Assembly: GCF_001676655.1 (NCBI RefSeq)
Contig: NZ_LZDB01000002.1
Coordinates: forward strand, 1,488,001-1,552,000
Origin: Perlucidibaca aquatica
Lineage (GTDB): Bacteria; Pseudomonadota; Gammaproteobacteria; Pseudomonadales; Moraxellaceae
Reading direction: 5' to 3'
Length of the DNA: 64,000 nucleotides
Shown: positions 9,449-17,496 of the stretch, piece by piece
Numbering within the stretch: position 1 is the stretch's first letter
How the letters are laid out: each line of letters begins with the position of its first letter
Translations under genes and position numbers: made by a program
The notes under the pieces: model-generated
Told to the model about the DNA's origin: nothing
The model's input: only the letters and a program-made list of their open reading frames with translations
The model's database searches: none

Positions 9449-10555
9449 TCAGCGCCCTGCTACGGGCTGATCCACATAGGGAATGGCGCGCACTTTTTGG
9501 CGCGGCTTGGGCAGTTTGTTCTGCCCGGAAACCACCACCGCATCGCCTAGCTTCAGGCCAGAAACAATCTCACTGAGACCCTCCTTACGCTCACCCACTA
9601 CCACCTGCGTCAGCACGGCTTCCTCACCCTCTAGGCGATACACCACCTGACGCCCGCCCTGTGGAACGATGGCCTGATCCGGCACGAGCAGAACCGTTCG
9701 TGGCTGGGCTTGCAGGAAGCGCACTTGCGCACTCAAGCCTGGCTGCAATTTGCCGGCAAGATTCGCCACCAGCACGCGCACTTGCTGAGCCCTCGCGGCG
9801 CCATCGAGGGAGGGCTCCAAGGCCTGCACCTGACCGCTCACCGCCAGATTATTTAAGGCGGGAATAGTGGCCAATACCGTTTGGCCGACTCGCAGGCTGG
9901 ATGCCTCGCGCTCCGGCACCGACACATCCAGCTTCATGGGTGAAAGCGACACCAAGGTCACCAGCGCCTGACCCGGTTGAACCAGTTCGCCCGGGCTGAA
10001 CTGGCGCAGACCGGCACGGCCATCGAAGGGTGCCAGCAAGCGTGTTTTACTCAATGCCGAACGCGCTTTGTCCACGGCGGCTTGTGCCACTGCCGCCTGA
10101 GCCTGCAAACGCTCCAACTCGTTGGTTGCAATTAAGCCCTCGGCCGCCAAGCTGCGCGCCCGAATTAAATCCGCTTGAGCCAAGGTCGCATTGGCTAAGG
10201 TTTGGTTTAACTCGGCCCGAACTGCCGAATCATCGAGCTGAACCATGAGCTGGCCGCGCCGTACCGCAGCGCCTTCTTGGAAACCCAAGCGCGTGACCCG
10301 ACCAGCCACCTCTGGTCGCAAGGCCAAGGACTCATTCGCCCGCAGGGTTCCCAAGGTGGCGAAGCTCGATTGCCATGCGTCACTTCGCACGGGCAGCACT
10401 TCAACACTGGCCGGCGGCCGCTTTTTGGCGCCCGCAGGGGCATCTGAACCAGCATCTGAACCGGCAGGCTGACAGCCCGCCAAAAACGTCAGGCAAATCG
10501 CCATGACGGGCAAGGACGAACTTAACTGAAGAGACGAAGCAAAACCCAATCGCAT
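9449..10555 (-). CDS. Efflux RND periplasmic adaptor (membrane fusion lipoprotein)
   Basis: 368-residue HlyD/AcrA-family adaptor that links the RND pump to an outer-membrane channel. The N-terminus has a lipoprotein signal with lipobox LAGC near residue 30, so it is probably lipid-anchored like AcrA. Then follow a low-complexity Gly/Ser/Ala linker, the beta-barrel/lipoyl half-motif (GRVTRLGFQEGAAVRRGQ), an alpha-helical hairpin rich in Ala/Gln (about residues 95-150), the second lipoyl half (LLAPFDGRAGLR) and the beta-barrel domain. The ATG at 10555 was chosen because it gives this signal peptide; an upstream extension to 10615 would overlap the previous gene and lacks signal features. Same operon as the pump. 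Confidence 0.93.
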   Translation of the reverse strand: MRLGFASSLQLSSSLPVMAICLTFLAGCQPAGSDAGSDAPAGAKKRPPASVEVLPVRSDAWQSSFATLGTLRANESLALRPEVAGRVTRLGFQEGAAVRRGQLMVQLDDSAVRAELNQTLANATLAQADLIRARSLAAEGLIATNELERLQAQAAVAQAAVDKARSALSKTRLLAPFDGRAGLRQFSPGELVQPGQALVTLVSLSPMKLDVSVPEREASSLRVGQTVLATIPALNNLAVSGQVQALEPSLDGAARAQQVRVLVANLAGKLQPGLSAQVRFLQAQPRTVLLVPDQAIVPQGGRQVVYRLEGEEAVLTQVVVGERKEGLSEIVSGLKLGDAVVVSGQNKLPKPRQKVRAIPYVDQPVAGR

Positions 10556-10607
10556 GACCACATCCTGATGCTCAGCCGCGAGCTCAAATAAAAACCTAAA
10601 CCCGTGA

Positions 10608-11045
10608 TTAGTCACTCGCCCGAACGATCGCCGTCACACGCAGTTTTTTCCCCGAAGCTAAGGTAAGGAAAATCGGCACTTTCATGCCCACACGCAGGGG
10701 CTGCTTAAGCTCCAACAACATCAAATGACTCGCCATGGGCGCCAACTGTGTCGTGATGCCGGCTGGCAATTCGGGCCGCAGTCGCTGCGTCATTTCCATG
10801 CGTCCGTGCTCATGGCGCATGTCGTGCCACTCCACGCGCCCAGCCATCGGGCTGGCCATCGCCACAATATGATCGGCCGACTTACCCGTATTCGTCAGTG
10901 CCACAAACGCAGCGGCTACCGGGCTCTGTGGCGGCACTTCGCGAATCCAGGCTTGCTCTGCCAGAATCGCCGCCGACGCATTCGCACTCAGCACCAGCAA
11001 CAGGCTGGCAATCCAACCCCTTCCTCGATTAACGCACACAGTCAT
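10608..11045 (-). CDS. Periplasmic copper chaperone PCu(A)C
   Basis: 145 residues with an N-terminal signal peptide (hydrophobic stretch ending ANASA near residue 26). The PCuAC family binds Cu(I) through Met and His and delivers it to the CuA site of cytochrome oxidase with SCO proteins. The family's methionine/histidine set is visible: WHDM and RHEHGRMEM in the middle, and SHLMLLEL later. It is directly downstream of the SCO1/SenC gene, the usual partner, which supports a role in cytochrome c oxidase copper loading. The ATG at 11045 gives the signal peptide; an in-frame start 24 nt upstream only adds residues before it. Confidence 0.88.
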   Translation of the reverse strand: MTVCVNRGRGWIASLLLVLSANASAAILAEQAWIREVPPQSPVAAAFVALTNTGKSADHIVAMASPMAGRVEWHDMRHEHGRMEMTQRLRPELPAGITTQLAPMASHLMLLELKQPLRVGMKVPIFLTLASGKKLRVTAIVRASD

Positions 11046-11078
11046 GACAACTCCATGATGACGGCCCAAGGCCGGAAA

Positions 11079-11684
11079 TCAGCGCTCATCCGCCTCACGC
11101 TGCAGTAATTGAATCGCCTCAACAATCATGGCAACCGACGCCTGCTGATCAAAGAGCTTACGGGTCTGGCCTTGGCCATCGATCAAATACAAATAGTCAC
11201 TGTGACTGACCGATACTGGCTCGCCCGGCGCCGACAACACCACTTGCGCGCCGTATAAGCGCTGCACTGCCGCCAGCGTGGGCAGGTCGCCCGTTAACCC
11301 CACGATTCGCGGATCGAAGTAGCGCACATAATCGCCCAAGACCTTACCGGCATCCCGCGCGGGGTCCACACTAATCATGATCGGTTGAAGCAGGTTCGCC
11401 TCCTTACCCAGCGCCTTAAGCACCGCGCGATAACGCGCCAAGGTCATGGGGCAAACATCGGGGCAATGCGTAAAGCCAAAGCTGAGCAGCACGAATCGGC
11501 CACGCCATTCACTGAGCTGGCGCGAGCGACCGGCATCATCCTGCAACTCAAAATTGCCGCCCAAGCGCAACACCGGCAACACTTCCGCAGGCTCGGAATA
11601 GGCTTTCTTAGCCCAGACCGCGACCCCGACCAGCCCCGTGGTAATGGCCAGCACAAACGCAAAAATACGAAAAACCGATGTCAT
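11079..11684 (-). CDS. SCO1/SenC family copper chaperone
   Basis: 201 residues with an N-terminal membrane anchor (about residues 5-24) and a periplasmic thioredoxin-like domain. The copper-binding motif CPDVCP is at about residues 74-79 in FGFTHCPDVCPMTL, and the third ligand histidine is in SVSHSDYLYL near residue 160. SCO proteins assemble the CuA centre of cytochrome c oxidase and have thiol-redox activity. It sits between slt and the PCuAC gene, 2 nt after the slt stop, and forms a copper-delivery pair with PCuAC. No cytochrome oxidase gene is in the window. Confidence 0.93.
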   Translation of the reverse strand: MTSVFRIFAFVLAITTGLVGVAVWAKKAYSEPAEVLPVLRLGGNFELQDDAGRSRQLSEWRGRFVLLSFGFTHCPDVCPMTLARYRAVLKALGKEANLLQPIMISVDPARDAGKVLGDYVRYFDPRIVGLTGDLPTLAAVQRLYGAQVVLSAPGEPVSVSHSDYLYLIDGQGQTRKLFDQQASVAMIVEAIQLLQREADER

Positions 11685-11686
11685 GC

Positions 11687-13630
11687 CTAAGGCCCCTCAA
11701 TGACCGTGGTGGGGCGCGGCGGAATATCACCCAGACGCGCACTCAAACGCGTCTCACCCTGCCCCAGTGCGCGCGCGTAATGCACCGCATTGGTCATGAC
11801 TTTCTTGGCGTAGTCCCGCGTTTCCGAGAACGGAATACTTTCGATATACCGCGTGGCCTCTAGCGGGGTGTCACTTTGCCACTCGCGAGCCCGTCGCGGC
11901 CCAGCGTTATAGCCCGCCGTCGCTAACACCGGATGCCCCAACTCCTCTAGCACATGGCTTAAGTAGAACGTGCCCATGCGAATATTGTGCTCCGGGTCAT
12001 TCACCGCCTCTGCTTGATAGGGCACGCCCAACTTATTGCTGATCCATTGCGCCGTGGTGGGCATGATTTGCATCAAGCCACCGGCGCCCACCACCGAGCT
12101 CGCGTTCGGCACAAAGCGACTTTCCTGACGCATCAGGCCATAGACCCAGGCGGAGTCCAGCGAGCGTTCTTCACTCAGCGTCAGGGCTAATTCGCGATAC
12201 GGCATGAGGTAGCGCAGGCGCACCGCCTCCACGCCAGACACCTGCTCAGCAGCATAAATCGCTCGGTCATACCAACCCACGTCATTAGCTGCCTGAGCCG
12301 CCGCTAGCACCAGCGATTGATCGGCCTGCTTAACCGCCCAATTAAATTCATTCACCGACTCCCACCGCTGCCCCAAGGCGCGCAACGCGAACGCTCGCTG
12401 GAATCCGGGCGACTTCGCTAGGCGGTCGGCGTCGGCTTTCGCTGTCATCACACCGGCTGCGATGGCGCGGTGCGATGTATCGCCTACCCGCTCAGCGGCC
12501 AGTAGGCCGTAGTAATCGTCCTCATTAGCCAGGTGCAAGAAAATATAGTGAGCAGCGCGCTTCTGACCTAGCTCGTTGCTGGCAACGCCCTGCCAATACA
12601 GCCACGGACGGCTATCCTGCAAACCTGCAGGCAAGGCCTGATACAGCGTTTGATACAGCGTCCAGCCCCCGAAACGAACACTTAAACGCAGACGATTTTC
12701 ACGATGATTGTCTGGCCAGAATGCGGCTTCGCTGCGCTGGAAATACGTTTCGCTGTTTGCATTGAAGCTCCGCGCTGCGGCCAGGGCGACGTGTCGCCAG
12801 GCCACTGGTGCTTGCTCGGCCAGCGCCTCGGCTTGTGCCGTTAATTGCGTACTCGCAGCGGCGAGATCCAGGCGAGCCCAACGGCCATAGGCATAGGCCA
12901 CCAGCTCGCGCTGCGCCCTATCGCTCACATCGGCCTTGGCAATAAACGCAGCTGGGTCAGCTTGCAACGCCTTCAGTGCATCTGCCGTTAAATCGCCCCC
13001 CAAGGTTTGCATTAAATGCCGCGCCAAACCGGCCGCATTCGCCTCAAGCGCCAGGCGTAAGCGCAGCCAAACATCTTCGCTCGTAATCACGCCCTGCGCT
13101 TGCAGAGCAGCCTGAACTGGCGAACAGGCGCTGGGCAAGTCTTTAGACGTCAGCCACAACGACGATCGCAAAGCCTTGGCCTCGGGGCTGGGGATGCGCT
13201 CGTTATTGGCGAGCACAGACTGCCAATAGAGGCATTGCAGCTCCAGCTCGCTGGGGTCTTGTAAACGCGCAAACTGCTGACGAAACGTTGCCCATTCGCC
13301 CTTTTTGGCCAATTGACGCAGCCACTCGCCACGCAGTTTTTCGCTGAGAAAATCACGCTCATCCCGGGCAATAAAAGCCTCTATAGCCGCGCTGTCGCTG
13401 TCTTTTGCCTGCCGCCACAACTGCCAAAAATCCGCGTAAACCGCCAAGGTCGAATCCGCCATGGCGACTTTGGCCTGACTTAAAGCAGCCTCGTCTCCGG
13501 CACGAAAAGCGGCGCGAGCATTGATCCATTCGGCATCATTGGCACGCGCCATCGTGGAGCCAGTCAGTGAAAAGGCATAAAGCGCCATCAAACACCACGA
13601 CTTCAGGGGACGCTGGGCGGATATCGTCAT
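11687..13630 (-). CDS. slt: Soluble lytic murein transglycosylase Slt
   Basis: 647 residues, matching Slt70 (about 645 in E. coli). An N-terminal signal peptide ends near AMARA at residue 30, so the enzyme is periplasmic. A long alpha-superhelical region (the doughnut-shaped U and L domains) is followed by the C-terminal lysozyme-like SLT domain with the catalytic glutamate in RQESRFVPNASSVVGAGGLMQIMP and the downstream GYNAGPRRAREW. It cleaves the MurNAc-GlcNAc bond with 1,6-anhydro product formation during wall turnover. First gene of the leftward run that continues with SCO and PCuAC; that linkage is probably local packing and not functional. Divergent from miaB. Confidence 0.95.
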   Translation of the reverse strand: MTISAQRPLKSWCLMALYAFSLTGSTMARANDAEWINARAAFRAGDEAALSQAKVAMADSTLAVYADFWQLWRQAKDSDSAAIEAFIARDERDFLSEKLRGEWLRQLAKKGEWATFRQQFARLQDPSELELQCLYWQSVLANNERIPSPEAKALRSSLWLTSKDLPSACSPVQAALQAQGVITSEDVWLRLRLALEANAAGLARHLMQTLGGDLTADALKALQADPAAFIAKADVSDRAQRELVAYAYGRWARLDLAAASTQLTAQAEALAEQAPVAWRHVALAAARSFNANSETYFQRSEAAFWPDNHRENRLRLSVRFGGWTLYQTLYQALPAGLQDSRPWLYWQGVASNELGQKRAAHYIFLHLANEDDYYGLLAAERVGDTSHRAIAAGVMTAKADADRLAKSPGFQRAFALRALGQRWESVNEFNWAVKQADQSLVLAAAQAANDVGWYDRAIYAAEQVSGVEAVRLRYLMPYRELALTLSEERSLDSAWVYGLMRQESRFVPNASSVVGAGGLMQIMPTTAQWISNKLGVPYQAEAVNDPEHNIRMGTFYLSHVLEELGHPVLATAGYNAGPRRAREWQSDTPLEATRYIESIPFSETRDYAKKVMTNAVHYARALGQGETRLSARLGDIPPRPTTVIEGP

Positions 13631-13710
13631 TGTATTTCCTCAACATGGAACGGAATGGAGGCCGTTAACGCACTCAGCGTCGCGCCTCCACGCGCTTTCA
13701 AGCATACCTG

Positions 13711-13716
13711 TATAAT
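13711..13716 (+). promoter_or_regulatory. -10 element upstream of miaB
   Basis: A perfect TATAAT, with TG immediately before it, lies 34 nt upstream of the miaB ATG. No good -35 is visible at the usual spacing, so the TG may compensate. Confidence 0.5.
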
Positions 13717-13749
13717 GACGCGCTCAGGCTAAATCGGTAGTACTGCAAC

Positions 13750-15156
13750 ATGGCAAAAAAGCTCTATATCGAATCCCAAGGCTGCCAAATGAACGAGTAT
13801 GACTCGTCACGCATGGCAGACTTATTGGCGAGCTCGCACGGCCTAACCCGCACCACCATACCGGAAGAAGCCGATGTGCTTCTGCTCAACACCTGCTCCA
13901 TTCGTGAAAAAGCCCAAGAGAAAGTGTTCTCCGAACTAGGCCGCTGGCAGCGCATGAAAAACGCACGCCCCGACCTCGTGATTGGCGTGGGAGGCTGCGT
14001 CGCCTCCCAAGAAGGCGAGGCCATTCTTGAGCGCGCCCCTTATGTAGACATGGTATTCGGGCCGCAAACCCTGCATCGCCTGCCGGACATGCTGAATCAA
14101 CACCTGTTGCAGCAGCGCTCGCAAGTTGATGTCAGCTTCCCTGAAAATGAAAAGTTCGACTTTTTGCCCGAGCCCCGCGTGGAAGGCCACAAAGCCTTTG
14201 TGTCCATCATGGAAGGCTGCTCCAAGTACTGCTCGTTCTGCGTGGTGCCTTACACCCGTGGCGAAGAAATTTCGCGACCTTTTGATGATGTCATTACCGA
14301 AGTCGCACAGGTCGCGCGTCAAGGCGTTCGTGAAGTCACGCTGCTGGGCCAGAACGTGAACGGCTATCGCGGCGAGCACCATGAAGGCCACCTCTGCTCC
14401 TTCGCGGAACTTCTGCGGGCCGTTGCCGCCGTGCCCGGCATTGCTCGCGTGCGCTACACCACCTCGCACCCGCTGGAGTTTAGCGATGAGCTCATAGCCG
14501 CCCACGCCGAGGTTCCCGAGCTGGCCGCGCATGTGCACTTGCCCGTGCAAAGTGGCTCCAATCGCATCTTGGCGGCCATGAAGCGCAACCATGAAATTAG
14601 CGTGTACCGCGACATCATCACCCGCTTAAAGGCCGCTAAGCCCGGCATTTTCATTAGCTCAGACTTCATCATTGGCTTTCCCGGCGAGACCGATCAGGAC
14701 TTCCAAGACACCATGGATCTCATCGAGTTCGTGGAGTTCGACCATTCCTACAGCTTTGTTTACTCGAAGCGCCCGGGCACGCCTGCAGCGGAAATGGCCG
14801 ACGACACACCCGATTCGGTTAAGAAAACGCGACTGAATATTTTAAAGACGCAAATTGCGCGCAATACCGGCCTAAAAACCGACGCCATGATGGGCACTGT
14901 GCAGCGTGTGCTGGTGGACCGCCCGTCCAAGCGCTACCTCGGCTACCTCGTGGGCATTGCAGAAAACACCCGCTGGATTCATTTCCCCGGCGATGCCTCG
15001 CTGATTGGCCGCTTCGCCGATGTGCTCGTGGATGGCATCGAATCCATCAACGCCCTGCGCGCCGGTGCGCCGCTGTGGGTGGAATCGGATGCCGAAGCAC
15101 AGGTCGGCTTAGGCCTGCCCAGCGGACGCATTCCGCTCTGGCACGAGGCGCGCTGA
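13750..15156 (+). CDS. miaB: tRNA-2-methylthio-N6-dimethylallyladenosine synthase MiaB
   Basis: 468-residue methylthiotransferase that adds the methylthio group to i6A37 of tRNAs reading UNN codons. Three domains are seen in order: an N-terminal UPF0004 domain with auxiliary-cluster cysteines C12, C49 and C83; the radical SAM domain with CSKYCSFC at about 157-164; and a C-terminal TRAM domain (about residues 375-440). E. coli MiaB is 474 residues. In E. coli and relatives miaB is followed directly by ybeZ; here ybeZ is 8.3 kb away and the gap is filled by accessory genes. The 3' end overlaps the convergent hicB by 48 nt. Confidence 0.97.
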   Translation: MAKKLYIESQGCQMNEYDSSRMADLLASSHGLTRTTIPEEADVLLLNTCSIREKAQEKVFSELGRWQRMKNARPDLVIGVGGCVASQEGEAILERAPYVDMVFGPQTLHRLPDMLNQHLLQQRSQVDVSFPENEKFDFLPEPRVEGHKAFVSIMEGCSKYCSFCVVPYTRGEEISRPFDDVITEVAQVARQGVREVTLLGQNVNGYRGEHHEGHLCSFAELLRAVAAVPGIARVRYTTSHPLEFSDELIAAHAEVPELAAHVHLPVQSGSNRILAAMKRNHEISVYRDIITRLKAAKPGIFISSDFIIGFPGETDQDFQDTMDLIEFVEFDHSYSFVYSKRPGTPAAEMADDTPDSVKKTRLNILKTQIARNTGLKTDAMMGTVQRVLVDRPSKRYLGYLVGIAENTRWIHFPGDASLIGRFADVLVDGIESINALRAGAPLWVESDAEAQVGLGLPSGRIPLWHEAR

Positions 15157-15495
15157 GGGCCTGAGTGAAATCTGGCGCTCAATGGCTCGTCGAGCGAAAT
15201 CATTGAGCGACACCCCCGCCTCTCGCGCCGCAATTACCGCCTGCATGTGCAGCTCATGCCCCACCCGCACATTGAATGACCCCTTGCAGGGTGTATCTGG
15301 CGTTTTGCCTTGCTGCTCGCAGGTCGCCAGAAAGTCATCCACGGCAGCTTGAAAGGCCGCGACCAGAGCAGGCACCGTCTCCGCCTCATAGCTCACCAAG
15401 GGCGCAATGAACTCGAGCTTGCCATAGAGACAGGCATCTTCCGGGCTGGCGTCGATAGAGCCGTAATAGCCTTTGTATTGCATCAGTTTTGTCAT
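15109..15495 (-). CDS. hicB: HicB-family antitoxin
   Basis: 128 residues. The N-terminal half has the degenerate RNase-H-like HicB fold ([34 protein letters not shown]), and the C-terminal third has a ribbon-helix-helix-like segment ([29 protein letters not shown]) expected to bind DNA. HicB antitoxins neutralise HicA and repress their own operon. Its ATG overlaps the hicA stop as ATGA, giving toxin-antitoxin order hicA-hicB, which is the usual order for this system. Its 3' end overlaps miaB by 48 nt in a convergent arrangement, so insertion occurred very close to the miaB stop. Confidence 0.88.
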   Translation of the reverse strand: MTKLMQYKGYYGSIDASPEDACLYGKLEFIAPLVSYEAETVPALVAAFQAAVDDFLATCEQQGKTPDTPCKGSFNVRVGHELHMQAVIAAREAGVSLNDFARRAIERQISLRPSARLVPERNASAGQA

Positions 15496-15743
15496 GAAAT
15501 CAGACCTCCCGAGCGCAGCTTTTCAATCAGCTGTCGCCGCACATATCGTTTCAGCTCGTTGCCTGGATGAGGCTTGTGCAGGCTCAACAAGTGGTCAGGA
15601 TTGCCATTATCAAACTTGACTCGCGAACCCGCGCCTTCGTGCTGCACATAGCCCAACTGCAACAATAACGCTCTCAGCTCCTGCCAAGTAAATGCCCGCT
15701 CAACATCCAGCAGTCGTTGCTGCAATTTTTCTGATTTGGTCAT
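15492..15743 (-). CDS. hicA: HicA-family toxin (mRNA interferase-like)
   Basis: 83 residues with the double-stranded-RNA-binding-like fold of HicA: FTWQELRALLLQLGYVQ, GAGSRVKFDNG, then LHKPHPGNELKRYVRRQL. Family members cleave mRNAs and are neutralised by HicB. In the best-studied HicA proteins a histidine in GSH is catalytic; here the equivalent segment reads GSR, a variant seen in a HicA subfamily that keeps the LHKPHPG motif. The ATG at 15743 was chosen because it is preceded by CAGGAAG; an upstream in-frame ATG overlaps the promoter region. It is first in the operon, directly below an operator-promoter palindrome. Confidence 0.88.
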   Translation of the reverse strand: MTKSEKLQQRLLDVERAFTWQELRALLLQLGYVQHEGAGSRVKFDNGNPDHLLSLHKPHPGNELKRYVRRQLIEKLRSGGLIS

Positions 15744-15767
15744 GTTGGCTTCCTGCCATAGCAACCA

Positions 15768-15796
15768 TTATTAGTTGCAATAATTTATTATTGCAA
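15768..15796 (-). promoter_or_regulatory. hicAB promoter with overlapping palindromic operator
   Basis: On the minus strand TTGCAA (15796-15791) and TAATAA (15773-15768) are spaced by exactly 17 nt, a good sigma70-type promoter. A perfect inverted repeat with arms TTGCAATAA and TTATTGCAA (15775-15796) covers the -35 and spacer, and a second short repeat GCAAC/GTTGC spans 15761-15778. This layout fits autorepression by HicB or the HicAB complex. Confidence 0.65.
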
Positions 15797-15886
15797 TGCC
15801 ATCACAAGAGTTTAGACAACGATTCCGCAGCTCGCCCGGAAATAGCTACTATCCACTCCATCATTAACTTTAACATCGAGCCCTCC

Positions 15887-16672
15887 ATGCCATTCGCCCA
15901 CACCGCCAACGCCCGTGTTCACTACACCGTCGAGGGCAACGGCCCGGCACTGATGCTGCTGCACGGCACCGGCGGCGACGGCTTCTCGCACTGGGGCCAG
16001 TTGCTCCGGCACCTCACCCCAACGCACACCGTGATCTGCCCCGACTATGCCGGCTCCGGCCAAACCACCGACCTGAACGAAGCCCTTCAGCTTGACGAGC
16101 TGGTGACGCAAGTCATTGCCGTGGCCGATGCCTGCGGACAAACCACCCTCGATTTAGTTGGTTATTCCTTGGGCGCAGTCATTGCCGCAGCACTCGCAGC
16201 GCGGCACCCCCAGCGGGTGCGCTCGTTGGTGCTGGTCGCCGGTTTTGCCGGTGGAACTGACAGCCGCAGCGAACTGCAATTTGGACTGTGGCGCGAACTC
16301 ATCGCGAGCGATCACACCCTGATGGCACGCTTTATCTTGCTCACCGGATGCAGCCCGCAGTGGCTTAACAGCCAACCCACCGCCGTGCTGGAAAAGCGCG
16401 TTGCGGCCATCGTGAAATTCACGAACTGGAACGGCATGGCACGCCAGGCCGACCTCGACGCCCGCGTGGATATTCGGGCCGAGCTGGCGCAGATTCAGGC
16501 GCGTACGCGGGTCATTGTGGGCCGTGAAGATCAAATGGTGCCCAGGGCACTGTCACAGGTTTTGGCTGATGAAATTCCCGGCGCAACGCATAGCGTGATC
16601 GATGCCGGGCATTTGATACCGATGGAGCAGCCGGTGGAATTGGCGAGGGTGATTGCGGAGTTTGTGGGCTAG
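15887..16672 (+). CDS. Alpha/beta-fold hydrolase
   Basis: 261 residues. The oxyanion-hole segment LMLLHGTGGDG is near residue 20, the nucleophile elbow GYSLGAVIA puts the serine near residue 93, an acid in VIVGREDQMVP near 210 and the histidine in DAGHLIPMEQP near 242, so the triad is complete. The substrate is not predictable; the family includes BioH/MhpC-like and esterase-like enzymes. The ATG at 15887 gives the normal N-terminus; a long upstream in-frame extension would cover the hicA promoter. It is transcribed away from hicAB. Its 3' end is the last normal-composition gene before the integron-like block. Confidence 0.8.
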   Translation: MPFAHTANARVHYTVEGNGPALMLLHGTGGDGFSHWGQLLRHLTPTHTVICPDYAGSGQTTDLNEALQLDELVTQVIAVADACGQTTLDLVGYSLGAVIAAALAARHPQRVRSLVLVAGFAGGTDSRSELQFGLWRELIASDHTLMARFILLTGCSPQWLNSQPTAVLEKRVAAIVKFTNWNGMARQADLDARVDIRAELAQIQARTRVIVGREDQMVPRALSQVLADEIPGATHSVIDAGHLIPMEQPVELARVIAEFVG

Positions 16673-16919
16673 GTTTGAGTGATGAGGGCGGTTGGATTAT
16701 TTAACGAACTGGTGAGCTTATTAGGGTGGTGGAAGCTTGGGTGAAAGTCAGCTTTCGACCCGAAGTGGACAGATTGGACTTCGATGTTGTCATTGGCGAT
16801 TGCCAGAGTTGCTCAGCGCTGGCATGCTCAAACAGTGGAATTTTTGCAGTATTTTTCGGCAATGAGTGCTGTGTCAGGTTTTTAATCCGTTGAAACGGCT
16901 GAAGTCTTTCCTCGCCCTT
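16673..16919. other. Non-coding stretch left of the attI-like site
   Basis: No ORF is supported here and no integrase remnant was recognised on either strand. The stretch holds the left copy of a 19-bp repeat (16752-16770) and TTAACGAACTG near 16704, whose inverted copy occurs inside the second attC near 18136. In a complete integron the integrase gene would start here, reading left. Confidence 0.5.
16752..16770 (+). repeat. Left copy of 19-bp inverted repeat bracketing the cassette/DUF262 block
   Basis: CTTTCGACCCGAAGTGGAC here matches the reverse complement of 20260-20278 at 18 of 19 positions. The two copies enclose the attI-like site, both cassettes and the DUF262/HEPN pair. Whether they are recombination sites or just a dispersed repeat of the genome cannot be told from one window. 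Confidence 0.55.
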
Positions 16920-16982
16920 CGATGTTATGCAGCAACCAAAACCTATTACACAGCAGTGATTGCTGTATAAACCCAGTTAGAT
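16920..16982 (+). other. attI-like integron recombination site
   Basis: The stretch contains GATGTTATGCAGCAAC, then TTACACAGCAG, then ends in the core site GTTAGAT (16976-16982). This order recalls the class 1 attI1 end (GATGTTATGGAGCAGCAAC, TTACGCAGCAG, GTTAGGC), remembered from the literature and not searched. Under the G/TT cleavage rule the bases after G belong to the first cassette; they read TTAGAT, and that cassette's inverse core ends in TCTAAC, the exact complement of GTTAGA. No integrase gene is adjacent. Confidence 0.6.
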
Positions 16983-17004
16983 CTGTTTAACGAGAACTGA
17001 GTAC

Positions 17005-17430
17005 ATGCAAATAGTGTTGAAAGAACTCATTGCACGGTTACCAGTCCGTGCACTTATGTTGATCGTTGGTTTTGTTCTCGCTTGGATCGCTGGATTAACC
17101 GTTGCTGGCTTAGTTACTCACCGAGCAGTTGAGTTTTTCCCGCCAAAGATTGGTTCTGATCCAATCCTCCAAAAGGAAATTGCCGCGCTCTCTGCCGAGG
17201 TAAAGCAACTTCACGAAAGAGAGCTTGTATATAGAAGTCAATTATTTTCTGCCCAACAGAAAGCGATGGACGAATTGATTTCAATTAGAAGGAGTATTTC
17301 TTACGGCGAGAGTGAAGCCAAGAGCAACATTGAAAAATATTCAGAACTGCTGAAGAACGAAGATGAGAAAATCATCAAGGCCATCGAAAATCTAAATGTA
17401 AAGGTCTCGTCAGTTGAAAAGCAGCTCTAA
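17005..17430 (+). CDS. Cassette-borne membrane-anchored coiled-coil protein
   Basis: 141 residues, no family recognised. Residues 15-37 form one strong membrane helix (VRALMLIVGFVLAWIAGLTVAGL), preceded by a short basic N-terminus. The rest, about residues 52-141, is charged and heptad-like (KEIAALSAEVKQLHERE, then SNIEKYSELLKNEDEKI), predicting a long cytoplasmic or periplasmic coiled coil. The ATG is 29 nt after the attI-like core site, and the TAA stop lies inside the attC inverse core, the standard geometry of an integron gene cassette. It has the AT-richer codon use of the island. Possible roles include immunity or a small phage-related inhibitor, but nothing in the sequence decides. Confidence 0.75.
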   Translation: MQIVLKELIARLPVRALMLIVGFVLAWIAGLTVAGLVTHRAVEFFPPKIGSDPILQKEIAALSAEVKQLHERELVYRSQLFSAQQKAMDELISIRRSISYGESEAKSNIEKYSELLKNEDEKIIKAIENLNVKVSSVEKQL

Positions 17431-17490
17431 CCATGCGGTCGAGCGGACATGCGCGAAAAGCCGCCCAGTCCGCTCACTTCCACGTTAGGC
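17425..17490 (+). repeat. attC site of cassette 1
   Basis: Inverse core CTCTAAC (17425-17431) overlaps the stop codon of the first cassette ORF; core site GTTAGGC is at 17484-17490. Between them GAGCGGAC and GTCCGCTC form an 8-bp perfect pairing around a loop, with further partial pairing outward, giving the folded single-strand structure of attC sites. Length is about 66 bp, in the normal 57-141 range. Confidence 0.85.
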
Positions 17491-17496
17491 ATCTGT

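Noticed and set aside
16673-16919. Remnant of an integrase gene left of the attI-like site
   Set aside because: Neither strand gives an intI-like N-terminus or tyrosine-recombinase box; only 247 bases are available.
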